Translations under genes and position numbers: made by a program
Part shown: positions 30,514 through 38,108 of the stretch, piece by piece
Layout of the letters: each line of letters begins with the position of its first letter
Numbering within the stretch: the stretch's first letter is position 1
Notes under the pieces: model-generated
The model's input: only the letters and a program-made list of their open reading frames with translations
The model's database searches: none
What the model was told of the DNA's origin: nothing
Assembly: GCF_007859325.1 (NCBI RefSeq)
Contig: NZ_VOHK01000007.1
Coordinates: forward strand, 1-64,000
From: Luteimonas marina
GTDB taxonomy: Bacteria > Pseudomonadota > Gammaproteobacteria > Xanthomonadales > Xanthomonadaceae
DNA: 64,000 nucleotides
Direction of reading: 5' to 3'

Positions 30514-31647
30514 CTAGGGCGCCTGACCGATGGCGGTCCAGGCGCGCGCCCTGGCCGATGCGATGACGCGATCGACGATCAGCGCGGAGCGCAGCCCGTC
30601 GTCGAACGTCGGCAACCCTTCCGGCCGTTCGGCCGCGATCGCGCGGTAGGTGTCGGCGACGAAGGCGTCGAAGCAGTGGCCGTAGCCCTGCGCGTGGCCG
30701 GCCGGCAGCACCGCGAGCCTGCGCTGTTCGGCGCTGCCCGCGCCCGGGCCGCGCACGAAGATCTCTTCGCGCTGGTCGGGGAATCCCATCCAGAGCCGTT
30801 CGCTGTCTTCCTGGTCGAAGGCCACGCTGGCCCTGGCGCCGTCGATCTCGAACCAGAGGCGGTTCCTGCGCCCGGCCGACACCTGGCTGACGGTCAACGA
30901 GGCCAGGGTGCCGCTGCCGGTCTTGAACATGGCCGCGGCGACGTCCTCGCTCGACACCGCCTGCATTCCGCCGCCGGCCGCAGGCGTGGTGAAGCTCTGG
31001 CCGGTGGCGGCGGCGCGCTCGGCGATCACGGTCTCGAACGCGGCGCTGACGTCGACGAAGCGCTCGCCCGTCACCCATTCCACCAGGTCGCACCAGTGCG
31101 AGCCGATGTCGGCGAACACGCGGGAGGCACCGCCCAGCGCCGGATCGACGCGCCAGTTGTTGCTCGCCGGGTCCAGCAGCCAGTCCTGCAGGTAGCTGCC
31201 GTGGATCAGGCGCAGTGGTCCCAGCGCGCCATCGGCGATGCGGGCGCGCGCCTCGCGCACGACCGGGTGGTAGCGGTAGACGAAGGGCACGGTGGCCACC
31301 AGCCCGGTGGAAGCGGCCAGCGCGGCCAAGGCCCGCGCATCGTCCAGCGTCGTCGCCAGCGGCTTTTCGCAGACCACGTGCTTGCCCGCTTCGAGCGCAG
31401 CCTGCGCCATCGCCCGGTGCAGGTGGTTGGGCGTGCACACGTGCACGACCTGCACCTGCGGATCGGCGACGACTTCGGCGATGTCGCGATAGGCGCGCGC
31501 AACGTCCCAGGCCTGCGCCACGTCCCGGGCGCGTTCCGGCGACGATGCGCCCACGCCCCTGACCACGGCGCCGGCCAGGATCGCCGCGCGACGATGCACG
31601 GCGCCGATCATCCCGGTGCCGACGATGGCGACGCCAAGCTTGCCCAT
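30514..31647 (-). CDS. Gfo/Idh/MocA family oxidoreductase
   Basis: 377-aa NAD(P)-dependent sugar oxidoreductase. The Rossmann start is GVAIVGTGMIGAVHRRA. The family motif EKPLATT lies near residue 95, with CTPNHLH before it, and the substrate-domain signature DIGSHWCDLVEWVTGE follows. No signal peptide is seen, so it is cytoplasmic. In this setting it may reduce or oxidise a keto sugar taken up by the MFS carrier. The exact substrate cannot be deduced. It is 12 bp downstream of the MFS gene. Confidence 0.92.
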   Translation of the reverse strand: MGKLGVAIVGTGMIGAVHRRAAILAGAVVRGVGASSPERARDVAQAWDVARAYRDIAEVVADPQVQVVHVCTPNHLHRAMAQAALEAGKHVVCEKPLATTLDDARALAALAASTGLVATVPFVYRYHPVVREARARIADGALGPLRLIHGSYLQDWLLDPASNNWRVDPALGGASRVFADIGSHWCDLVEWVTGERFVDVSAAFETVIAERAAATGQSFTTPAAGGGMQAVSSEDVAAAMFKTGSGTLASLTVSQVSAGRRNRLWFEIDGARASVAFDQEDSERLWMGFPDQREEIFVRGPGAGSAEQRRLAVLPAGHAQGYGHCFDAFVADTYRAIAAERPEGLPTFDDGLRSALIVDRVIASARARAWTAIGQAP

Positions 31648-31659
31648 CTGCCCCGCGCC

Positions 31660-32874
31660 TCAGTGCGTGGCCGGCGCGGCGGCCGGCCGTTCGCGGAACA
31701 GGAACAGGAAGGCCACCAGCACCACCAGCGCGACGCCCGCCGGGAACAGCCAGATCTGCTGCCAGTCCCGGCCCGCCTCGGTGGTGTAGTGCTCCACGAC
31801 CGCGCCGGACAGGAAGGTGCCGATCAGCATGCCGACGCCGTACGTCGCCAGCGTGATGAAACCCTGCGCGCTGCTGCGGTGTTCGGGCCCGGCATGGGCA
31901 TCGGTATAGATCTGGCCGGTGACGAAGAAGAAGTCGTAGCAGATGCCGTGCAGCACGATGCCGATCACCAGCAGCGCGAACCCCGACCCCGGATCGCCGA
32001 AGGCGAACATCACGTAGCGCAGCACCCACGCCGCCATGCCCACCGCCAGCATGACCTTGACGCCCAGGCGCACGAACAGGAACGGCATGGCCAGCATCAG
32101 CAGGACTTCGGACACCTGGCCGAGCGACTGCAGCCCGGCCGCGCCGCGCACGCCGAGGTCGTTGAGGAAGGGATTTGTGAAGTTGTAGTAGAACGACAGC
32201 GGGATGCAGATCGCGATCGAGGCGAGGAAGAACACCAGGTACGAGCGCGACTTGAGCAGGCGCGCCGCGGTTTCCAGCCCCAGGATCTCCCCCAGCCGCG
32301 CGTTGCGCTGCCGTTCCAGCGGCGGCGTATGCGGCAGCGAGAGCGCGTACAGGCCGAGCAGCAGCGAGGCCGTCGCGGCCATCCGGAAGGTGAGTTCGAG
32401 CCGCTGGCCCTGTTCCCAGCCCAGCCAGCCGATCAGCACGCCGGCGACGATCCAGCCGATGCTGCCGGCCACGCGCACGGGCGGGAACTGCTTCTCCGGC
32501 GCCTGCATGTGCCGCATCGCGATGCTGTTGACCAGGGCCAGCGTCGGCATGAACAGCAGCATGTAGGCCATGACGCAGGCGGCGAACGTGCTGAAGCTCG
32601 TCGCCACCGACGCGCCCCACAGCAGCGCCGCGCCGGCCAGGTGCAGCACGGCCAGGATGCGCTGCGCCGCGAAGTAGCGGTCGGCGATCAGTCCCACCAG
32701 GAAGGGCGCGACGATGGCGCCGATCGACTGGCTGAGGAAGGCCGTCGCCACCTGGCTCGCGCTGGCCTGCAGCGGGCCCTGCACCAGATAGGTGCCCAGG
32801 GTCACGAACCACGCGCCCCAGATGAAGAACTGCAGGAACATCATCGCGCTCAGGCGCGGCATCGTGGACGTCAT
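31660..32874 (-). CDS. MFS transporter, nucleoside:H+ symporter (NHS)-like
   Basis: 404-aa permease with 12 predicted membrane helices. The N-terminus MTSTMPRLSAMMFLQFFIWGAWFVTLGTYL and the later SIAMRHM....FPPVRVAGSIGWI are the pattern of the NupG/XapB (nucleoside_H+_symporter) branch of MFS. In Bacteroidetes and Xanthomonadaceae this branch often sits in sugar loci with TIM-barrel and Gfo/Idh genes, so a sugar or keto-sugar cargo is likely. The start at 32874 has GGAGGGGAAG just upstream; the 32 further codons read as nonsense. Confidence 0.9.
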   Translation of the reverse strand: MTSTMPRLSAMMFLQFFIWGAWFVTLGTYLVQGPLQASASQVATAFLSQSIGAIVAPFLVGLIADRYFAAQRILAVLHLAGAALLWGASVATSFSTFAACVMAYMLLFMPTLALVNSIAMRHMQAPEKQFPPVRVAGSIGWIVAGVLIGWLGWEQGQRLELTFRMAATASLLLGLYALSLPHTPPLERQRNARLGEILGLETAARLLKSRSYLVFFLASIAICIPLSFYYNFTNPFLNDLGVRGAAGLQSLGQVSEVLLMLAMPFLFVRLGVKVMLAVGMAAWVLRYVMFAFGDPGSGFALLVIGIVLHGICYDFFFVTGQIYTDAHAGPEHRSSAQGFITLATYGVGMLIGTFLSGAVVEHYTTEAGRDWQQIWLFPAGVALVVLVAFLFLFRERPAAAPATH

Positions 32875-32917
32875 CACTTCCCCTCCCAGGTCGGCGTTCG
32901 GATCAGGCGGTCTGGAT

Positions 32918-33970
32918 TCAAAGCCCCAGCAGGCCGCGCAGCGCTTCCGGGCTGGCGCCGCTGCCGGCAAAGTCGTCGAACGCGTGCTCGGTCACGCGGA
33001 TGATGTGCTCGCGGATGAAGGCCGCGCCCTCGCGCGCGCCGTCCTCCGGATGCTTCAGGCAGCACTCCCACTCCAGCACGGCCCAGCCCGGGAAGTCGTA
33101 CTGGGCCAGCTTGGAGAAGATCGCCTTGAAGTCGACCTGGCCGTCGCCCGGCGAACGGAACCGGCCGGGACGGTCGATCCAGTTGCCGTAGCCGCCGTAG
33201 ACGCCGCTACGCGCATCGGCGCGGTATTCGGCGTCCTTGACGTGGAAGATGCCGATCCGGTCGTGGTAGCGGTCGATGAAGCCCAGGTAGTCCATCTGCT
33301 GCAGCAGCAGGTGGCTGGGGTCGTACAGGATCTTCGCACGCGGATGGTGGTCGACGGCGTCGAGGAAACGCTCGAAGGTTGCGCCGTCGTGCAGGTCCTC
33401 GCCCGGATGGATCTCGTAGCACAGGTCCACGCCGCAGGCGTCGAAGGCATCGAGGATCGGACGCCAGCGGCGGCCGAGTTCGGCGAAGGCTTCTTCCACC
33501 AGTCCCGCGGGCCGCTGCGGCCAGGGATAGAAGTAGGGCCAGGCCAGCGCACCGGAAAACGTGGCGTGCGCCGTGAGCCCCAGGCGCTGGCTGGCTTTCG
33601 CCGCCAGCGTCACCTGCTCGACGGCCCAGGCCTGGCGGGCTGCCGGATCGCCGCGCTTTTCCTGCGGGGCGAACCCGTCGAACAGGGTGTCGTAGGCCGG
33701 ATGGACGGCGACCAGCTGGCCCTGCAGGTGCGTGGACAGTTCGGTGATCCGGATGCCGTGCCGGGCCAGTGTGCCGGCGACGTCGTCGCAGTAGGTCTGG
33801 CTCTGCGCGGCCTGGACGAGATCGAAGATGTGCGGTGCGCTGGTCGGCACCTGCACGCCGGAATAGCCGAGCCCGGCGGCCCATTCGGCCAGGGTGTCCA
33901 GGCGATCGAACGGCGGCTTGTCGCCGATGAACTGCGCCAGGAACAGCGCCGGACCCTGGAGTGTTCGCAT
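32918..33970 (-). CDS. Cytoplasmic TIM-barrel sugar phosphate isomerase/epimerase
   Basis: 350-aa xylose-isomerase-like TIM barrel without a signal peptide. Metal and substrate blocks: LCYEIHPGEDLHDG, KILYDPSHLLLQQMDYLGF, IFHVKDAEY and WAVLEWECCLKHPEDG. It resembles epimerases or isomerases of keto sugars rather than xylose isomerase itself. The start at 33970 is only 14 bp from the LacI operator, so the transcript has a very short leader. First gene of the leftward operon. Confidence 0.9.
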   Translation of the reverse strand: MRTLQGPALFLAQFIGDKPPFDRLDTLAEWAAGLGYSGVQVPTSAPHIFDLVQAAQSQTYCDDVAGTLARHGIRITELSTHLQGQLVAVHPAYDTLFDGFAPQEKRGDPAARQAWAVEQVTLAAKASQRLGLTAHATFSGALAWPYFYPWPQRPAGLVEEAFAELGRRWRPILDAFDACGVDLCYEIHPGEDLHDGATFERFLDAVDHHPRAKILYDPSHLLLQQMDYLGFIDRYHDRIGIFHVKDAEYRADARSGVYGGYGNWIDRPGRFRSPGDGQVDFKAIFSKLAQYDFPGWAVLEWECCLKHPEDGAREGAAFIREHIIRVTEHAFDDFAGSGASPEALRGLLGL

Positions 33971-33984
33971 GGCGATCCGCTTCG

Positions 33985-34000
33985 ATGCAATCGATTGCAT
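33985..34000. promoter_or_regulatory. LacI-family operator (site 2)
   Basis: Perfect 16-bp palindrome ATGCAATCGATTGCAT in the gap between the leftward operon and lacI. On the minus strand a GATAAT -10 candidate (33999–34004) abuts it, the same architecture as site 1. The -35 candidate (GTGTCG at 17 bp) is weak. Confidence 0.8.
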
Positions 34001-34064
34001 TATCCTAGCATGGGACATCCGCGACACGCGTTGTGCACCGCACCGAGGACCGCAGGGCAGGGAC

Positions 34065-35069
34065 ATGGCAACCATCTACGACATCGCGAGGCAGGTCGGC
34101 GTCTCGGCAGGCACCGTCTCCCGCGCGCTGTCGCGACCGGAGAAGGTCCTGCCGGCCACGCGCAAGCGCATCGAGCAGGCGGCCGCCGCGCTGGGCTACG
34201 TCCCCAATGCGGTGGCCAGGACGCTCAAGACCCAGCGCAGCGGCAGGATCCTGATCACGGTCCCGGACATCGCCAATCCGTTCTTCGCGCAGATCCTCCA
34301 GGGCGCGGAAGACGCCGCGCAGGCGGCCGGCTACGCCGTCCTGCTCGGCGATACCCAGCACCAGCCGGAGCGGGAGGAACGCTACGCGCAGATGCTTCCG
34401 CGCAACGAAGCCGACGGCATGATCGTCCTCGGGCACCGGCTTCCGCCCACGGCGCGGGACATCGTCCGGCAGCTCGGCGCCACCGCGCCGGTGGTCAACG
34501 GTTGCGAGTTCGATCCGGCGCTGGGCATTCCCAGCGTCCACATCGACAACGCCGCCGCCGCGCGCACCGCGATGGAGCATCTGTATGGACTGGGGCACGA
34601 GCGGATCGCCGTGGTGGGTGGCCCTCCCGACAATCCCCTGCATCAGCAGCGGCTGGAAGGCGCCAGGGCCGCCGCCAGGGCGCGAGGCCGCTTGCGTCTG
34701 CTGACGATCGTCCCGGGCGACTTTTCGGTGGAATCCGGCCATGCCGCTGCAGGAAAGCTGCTGGGCCACGCCTCCGCCCCGACCGCCGCGTTCTGCTTCA
34801 GCGACCAGATGGCGCTGGGCGTGCTCGCCGCGTGCCGGGACCTGGGCGTCCGCGTGCCGGAGGACTTTTCGATCGTCGGCTTCGACGACCTAGCCTCGTC
34901 GCGCTATCTCACCCCGCCGCTGACGACGATCAGCCAGCCCATGCGGGACATCGGCGTTCGCGCCGTCAACCTCCTGCTCGCCATCATCGAGGCAGCGGAC
35001 GTGCCGCATCAGCAGACGTTGGATTTCAGCTTGATGCTGCGCGGGTCAACGGCCGCGCCCCGGGCTTGA
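34065..35069 (+). CDS. LacI-family transcriptional regulator
   Basis: 334-aa repressor. The helix-turn-helix MATIYDIARQVGVSAGTVSRALSRPEKVL is followed by the hinge helix NAVARTLKTQRSG. A periplasmic-binding-protein-like effector domain begins at RILITVPDIANPFFAQI and ends with the family block PEDFSIVGFDDLASSRYLTPPLTTI.QP. The start is set where the HTH begins; upstream codons cross the operator. It diverges from the leftward sugar operon and very likely represses both sugar operons and itself through TGCAATCGATTGCA sites. Inducer unknown; a keto sugar or disaccharide is plausible. Confidence 0.95.
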   Translation: MATIYDIARQVGVSAGTVSRALSRPEKVLPATRKRIEQAAAALGYVPNAVARTLKTQRSGRILITVPDIANPFFAQILQGAEDAAQAAGYAVLLGDTQHQPEREERYAQMLPRNEADGMIVLGHRLPPTARDIVRQLGATAPVVNGCEFDPALGIPSVHIDNAAAARTAMEHLYGLGHERIAVVGGPPDNPLHQQRLEGARAAARARGRLRLLTIVPGDFSVESGHAAAGKLLGHASAPTAAFCFSDQMALGVLAACRDLGVRVPEDFSIVGFDDLASSRYLTPPLTTISQPMRDIGVRAVNLLLAIIEAADVPHQQTLDFSLMLRGSTAAPRA

Positions 35070-35239
35070 CCTTGGTTCGCGCGCCCGGGCGCCCTGTGGG
35101 GCCCAGCGTGTTCTGGCCCGCAACTCGAACGCCAGGCAGGCGCGCCCGGAGGCGCTGCCAGGATCAGACCGCACGGTGATTGAAAGGTGCCCTGAGCCCG
35201 TTTCGATACACTCTCGCCCCCAACCCGTCCGAATGGCTG

Positions 35240-36847
35240 ATGAGCAGAACCGAGAGTCGTGCCCGCGCAAGGTCCCCGCTCGAGCAGGAGGTGGCGCGGG
35301 GCTACCATCTCCTGGTCCAGGGTCGCATCGACGAAGCGGTGGAGCTGGGCGATCGGCTGGCCGCCACCCATGCCGACAATGCCCATGTGCTGGTGTTTGC
35401 CGCCGACGCCGGCCTCGCCAATGACGACCCGCCGGCGGCGCTGGAGATGCTCGACAGGGCGATCACGGCAAGCCAGGGCAATCCCTTCCTCAAGATCAAG
35501 AGAGCGCGCCTGCTGGTGCAGAAGATGCGCCGTCGTGCCGGGGTTCGGGCATTGGCGGCGGAAGTAGCCGCGCAGGCCGACGGCAACGGCCATCTCTACT
35601 GGCAACTCGGCGATCTCTGTTACAAGACCAACCTGCAGGCCGACGCGATCAGGTACTTCGAAAAGGCGCACGCCCTGGTCGGCGACCACCCCGGCCTGCT
35701 TTACGACATGGCCGTGGCGCGGTTCTTCAGCGGCGATCCCGAAAGGGCCGAACTCGATCTCGACAGGACCATCTCGGTCGCCCCGCAGGCCGCGCAAGCG
35801 CTCTACCTGCGCGCCACGCTGCGGCGACAGACGCAGGAGCGCAACCACGTCGAGGACATCGAGCGCCGGCTGCGGGAAGGTTTTCGGCGGGCGGACGACG
35901 AAGCGTCGGCGCTGTATGCCCTGTCCAAGGAACTGGGGGATCTCGACAGGCACGAGGAATCCTTCGCCGCGCTGGCTGCAGGCGCGGCGAAGAAGCGGGC
36001 CACGCTGCGATACGACGTGGCGGATGAATGCGCGGCGATGCAGGCGATCTGCGATGCCTATGACGCCGAGGCAATGGCCGCGCCCTGCGCGGGGCACGAC
36101 GAAGAGGGCGCGATCTTCATCGTCGGCATGCCCCGCAGCGGAACGACGCTGGCCGAGCGCCTGCTGGTGCAGTCCGGCGTCGTGACGTCCGCCGGCGAAT
36201 TGTCGGACATTGCCAACCTGGTCCGCATGGCCGCGCAACAGGCACTGGAAGACGAACCGGCATTGGTGCCGGCCGCGGCTTCGCTGAAAGCCGACTTCGC
36301 CGCGCTGGGGCGCGAATACATGCGCGGCGCGCGCGAGGGCGCCGGCGGCAGCCCCGTGTTCATCGACAAGATGACGCTCAACTTCCTGTACTGCGGCATG
36401 ATCCGCAAGGCCTTGCCCAAGGCGAAGATCATCCATCTCGTGCGCGATCCGCTGGACAGCTGCTACGCGGTGTTCAAGACCTTGCTGTTCAACGCCTATC
36501 ACTATTCCTACGACCTGGATGACCTGGCCAGGTACTACATCACCTACCATCAGGTGATGCGGCATTGGCACGAGGTGATGCCGGGGCAGATCCTCGACGT
36601 GCGGTACGAAGACCTGGTGACCGATACCGAGAACCAGTCCCGCCGCATGTACGACTGGTGCGGCCTGGACTGGAATCCGGCCGCGCTTGAAATCCCGGAA
36701 GGGAAGACCGTGTTCGCCTCCGCCAGTGCCGCGCAAGTGCGCGAGCCCGTGCACAATCGCTCGATCCACAGTTCACGCAGGTATCGCGAACAGCTGGCGC
36801 CGCTTGTGGCCAGGCTGTCCGCAGCCGGTATCCCCGTGCCAGGTTAG
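35240..36847 (+). CDS. TPR–sulfotransferase family protein
   Basis: 535-aa two-part protein. Residues about 15–280 are helical tetratricopeptide-like repeats (for example YWQLGDLCYKTNLQADAIRYFEKAHAL). From about residue 290 a sulfotransferase domain begins with the PAPS 5'-phosphosulfate loop IFIVGMPRSGTTLAERLL. The 3'-phosphate site IIHLVRDPLDSCYAVFKTLL follows, then LDVRYEDLV. No signal peptide. The acceptor is unknown; such genes are frequent and multi-copy in Xanthomonadaceae. The frame opens with a TTG at 35180, but the ATG at 35240 is preferred. No obvious operon with lacI. Confidence 0.88.
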   Translation: MSRTESRARARSPLEQEVARGYHLLVQGRIDEAVELGDRLAATHADNAHVLVFAADAGLANDDPPAALEMLDRAITASQGNPFLKIKRARLLVQKMRRRAGVRALAAEVAAQADGNGHLYWQLGDLCYKTNLQADAIRYFEKAHALVGDHPGLLYDMAVARFFSGDPERAELDLDRTISVAPQAAQALYLRATLRRQTQERNHVEDIERRLREGFRRADDEASALYALSKELGDLDRHEESFAALAAGAAKKRATLRYDVADECAAMQAICDAYDAEAMAAPCAGHDEEGAIFIVGMPRSGTTLAERLLVQSGVVTSAGELSDIANLVRMAAQQALEDEPALVPAAASLKADFAALGREYMRGAREGAGGSPVFIDKMTLNFLYCGMIRKALPKAKIIHLVRDPLDSCYAVFKTLLFNAYHYSYDLDDLARYYITYHQVMRHWHEVMPGQILDVRYEDLVTDTENQSRRMYDWCGLDWNPAALEIPEGKTVFASASAAQVREPVHNRSIHSSRRYREQLAPLVARLSAAGIPVPG

Positions 36848-37139
36848 GCCTGCGCCGCACCGATCCTCATGCATGGCAAGCCTTCGGGGGCCGTGGCTAC
36901 GGGCTGTGCCGCTGAGGGCGCCCGCCCGGAACAGTCCAGGTCAGCCCGGCGCACTCGTGGAGGATGGTGCGCGACTGGATGAACCACATGGCTGGTGTCA
37001 TCCACGACGATCGGCGGCGCGACGGCAAGGGAGTGCCCGCTGAGGCAAGGTCGTGGCGCCTGCGATGCCGGGCGGCGCAACGAACGGCGATGGAAGCTTC
37101 GCGAATCCTGGCTGGCCCGGATCTCCGACCAGCGCGCCG

Positions 37140-37853
37140 CTATTTCCCGGCCGGTTTTTTCTTCGCGACCCGCCGGGCGGGTTTCGCCGGCGGCGCCTCC
37201 AGGCGCGTGGCCTTGCCCTGTCGCGCGGCGTTCTCGTCGCCGTGCAGGGTGAGCAGCGACTCCATCAGCTGTTCGTCCGCGCTCGAGCACACGCCCAGCA
37301 GCAGCACTTCGTCGCAGCCTTCGGCGGCGATGTAGGCGTGGCCCATGTTGGAGTCGATGTAGACCGATTCGCCGGTCTCGAGCACGATCGGGTCGTAGAA
37401 CTCGGTGTGCACTTCCATGCGGCCTTCGAGCACGTGGATGTATTCCTCGCCGGAGTGGTGCACCAGTTCGCCGAATTCCTCGATGCTCTTGGCGCGCACG
37501 CGGGTGAGCACGGGGATCATGCGCTTGCGGCGCAGTTCCGGGCACAGGTAGTAGTAGTCGTAGTTGGGGGTGGTGACGCGGATCGCGTCGTCGATACGGC
37601 CGATGCTGCGGCGCGCGGTCACCGCCGGCTCGGGCGCTTCGGCCTGCTCGGCGAACAGCTCGGACATGCGCAGGTTGAGGCGCTGGCTGAGCTGCAGCAG
37701 CTTGTCGTAGGTGAGCGTGAGCCGGTCGTGCTCCACCTTGGACAGGGTCGAGAGCGGGATGCCGGCGTGTTCGCTCATCTGCTTGAGCGTCCAGCCCTTG
37801 CGCGCGCGCAGCGAGCGCAGCAGGCCGCCGATGGTGGGGTGGGGCGCAGTCAT
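37140..37853 (-). CDS. XRE-family HTH plus cupin transcriptional regulator
   Basis: 237-aa regulator. Residues 8–66 form an XRE helix-turn-helix (GGLLRSLRARKGWTLKQMSEHAGIPLSTLSKVEHDR). Residues about 140–210 form a cupin (EEYIHVLEGRMEVHTEFYDPIVLETGESVYIDSNMGHAYIA). The last 20 residues are rich in Lys and Ala. Cupin regulators of this shape often control amino-acid or peptide catabolism. It diverges from the serine hydrolase gene across the shared promoter block (37995–38033), which is repeated before the TonB receptor, so it is the likely local regulator. Confidence 0.9.
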   Translation of the reverse strand: MTAPHPTIGGLLRSLRARKGWTLKQMSEHAGIPLSTLSKVEHDRLTLTYDKLLQLSQRLNLRMSELFAEQAEAPEPAVTARRSIGRIDDAIRVTTPNYDYYYLCPELRRKRMIPVLTRVRAKSIEEFGELVHHSGEEYIHVLEGRMEVHTEFYDPIVLETGESVYIDSNMGHAYIAAEGCDEVLLLGVCSSADEQLMESLLTLHGDENAARQGKATRLEAPPAKPARRVAKKKPAGK

Positions 37854-37994
37854 CCTTGCCGGGTCTCCTGGGGAACGTCCGCGACAGGCCGGTCTGTCCT
37901 GTGCAGGATCATCATCGCCTCAGCGGGCGATCGCTGGGAAGGGTGGGACGCCGGCAGGCGGCTCCGGGCCGTGCGGCGGGACTTTCGGCACTGG

Positions 37995-38033
37995 TTGACA
38001 ATTCTCTGATTGGGATCATTATCGCCAAATCAG
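37995..38033 (+). promoter_or_regulatory. Promoter/operator block shared with 44604–44641 (copy 1)
   Basis: TTGACA (37995–38000), 16-bp spacer, CATTAT -10 candidate. Inverted half-sites CTGATT (38006–38011) and AATCAG (38028–38033) span the -10. About 36 of 42 aligned bases match the copy before the TonB receptor gene, with one single-base gap. Confidence 0.7.
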
Positions 38034-38108
38034 GATAACCCGGCGTGCGCGGCACCGGCTGCGATGCCGGTCCGTCGACAGCCAGAGCCACAGCCCGGAG
38101 ACCGTTCG

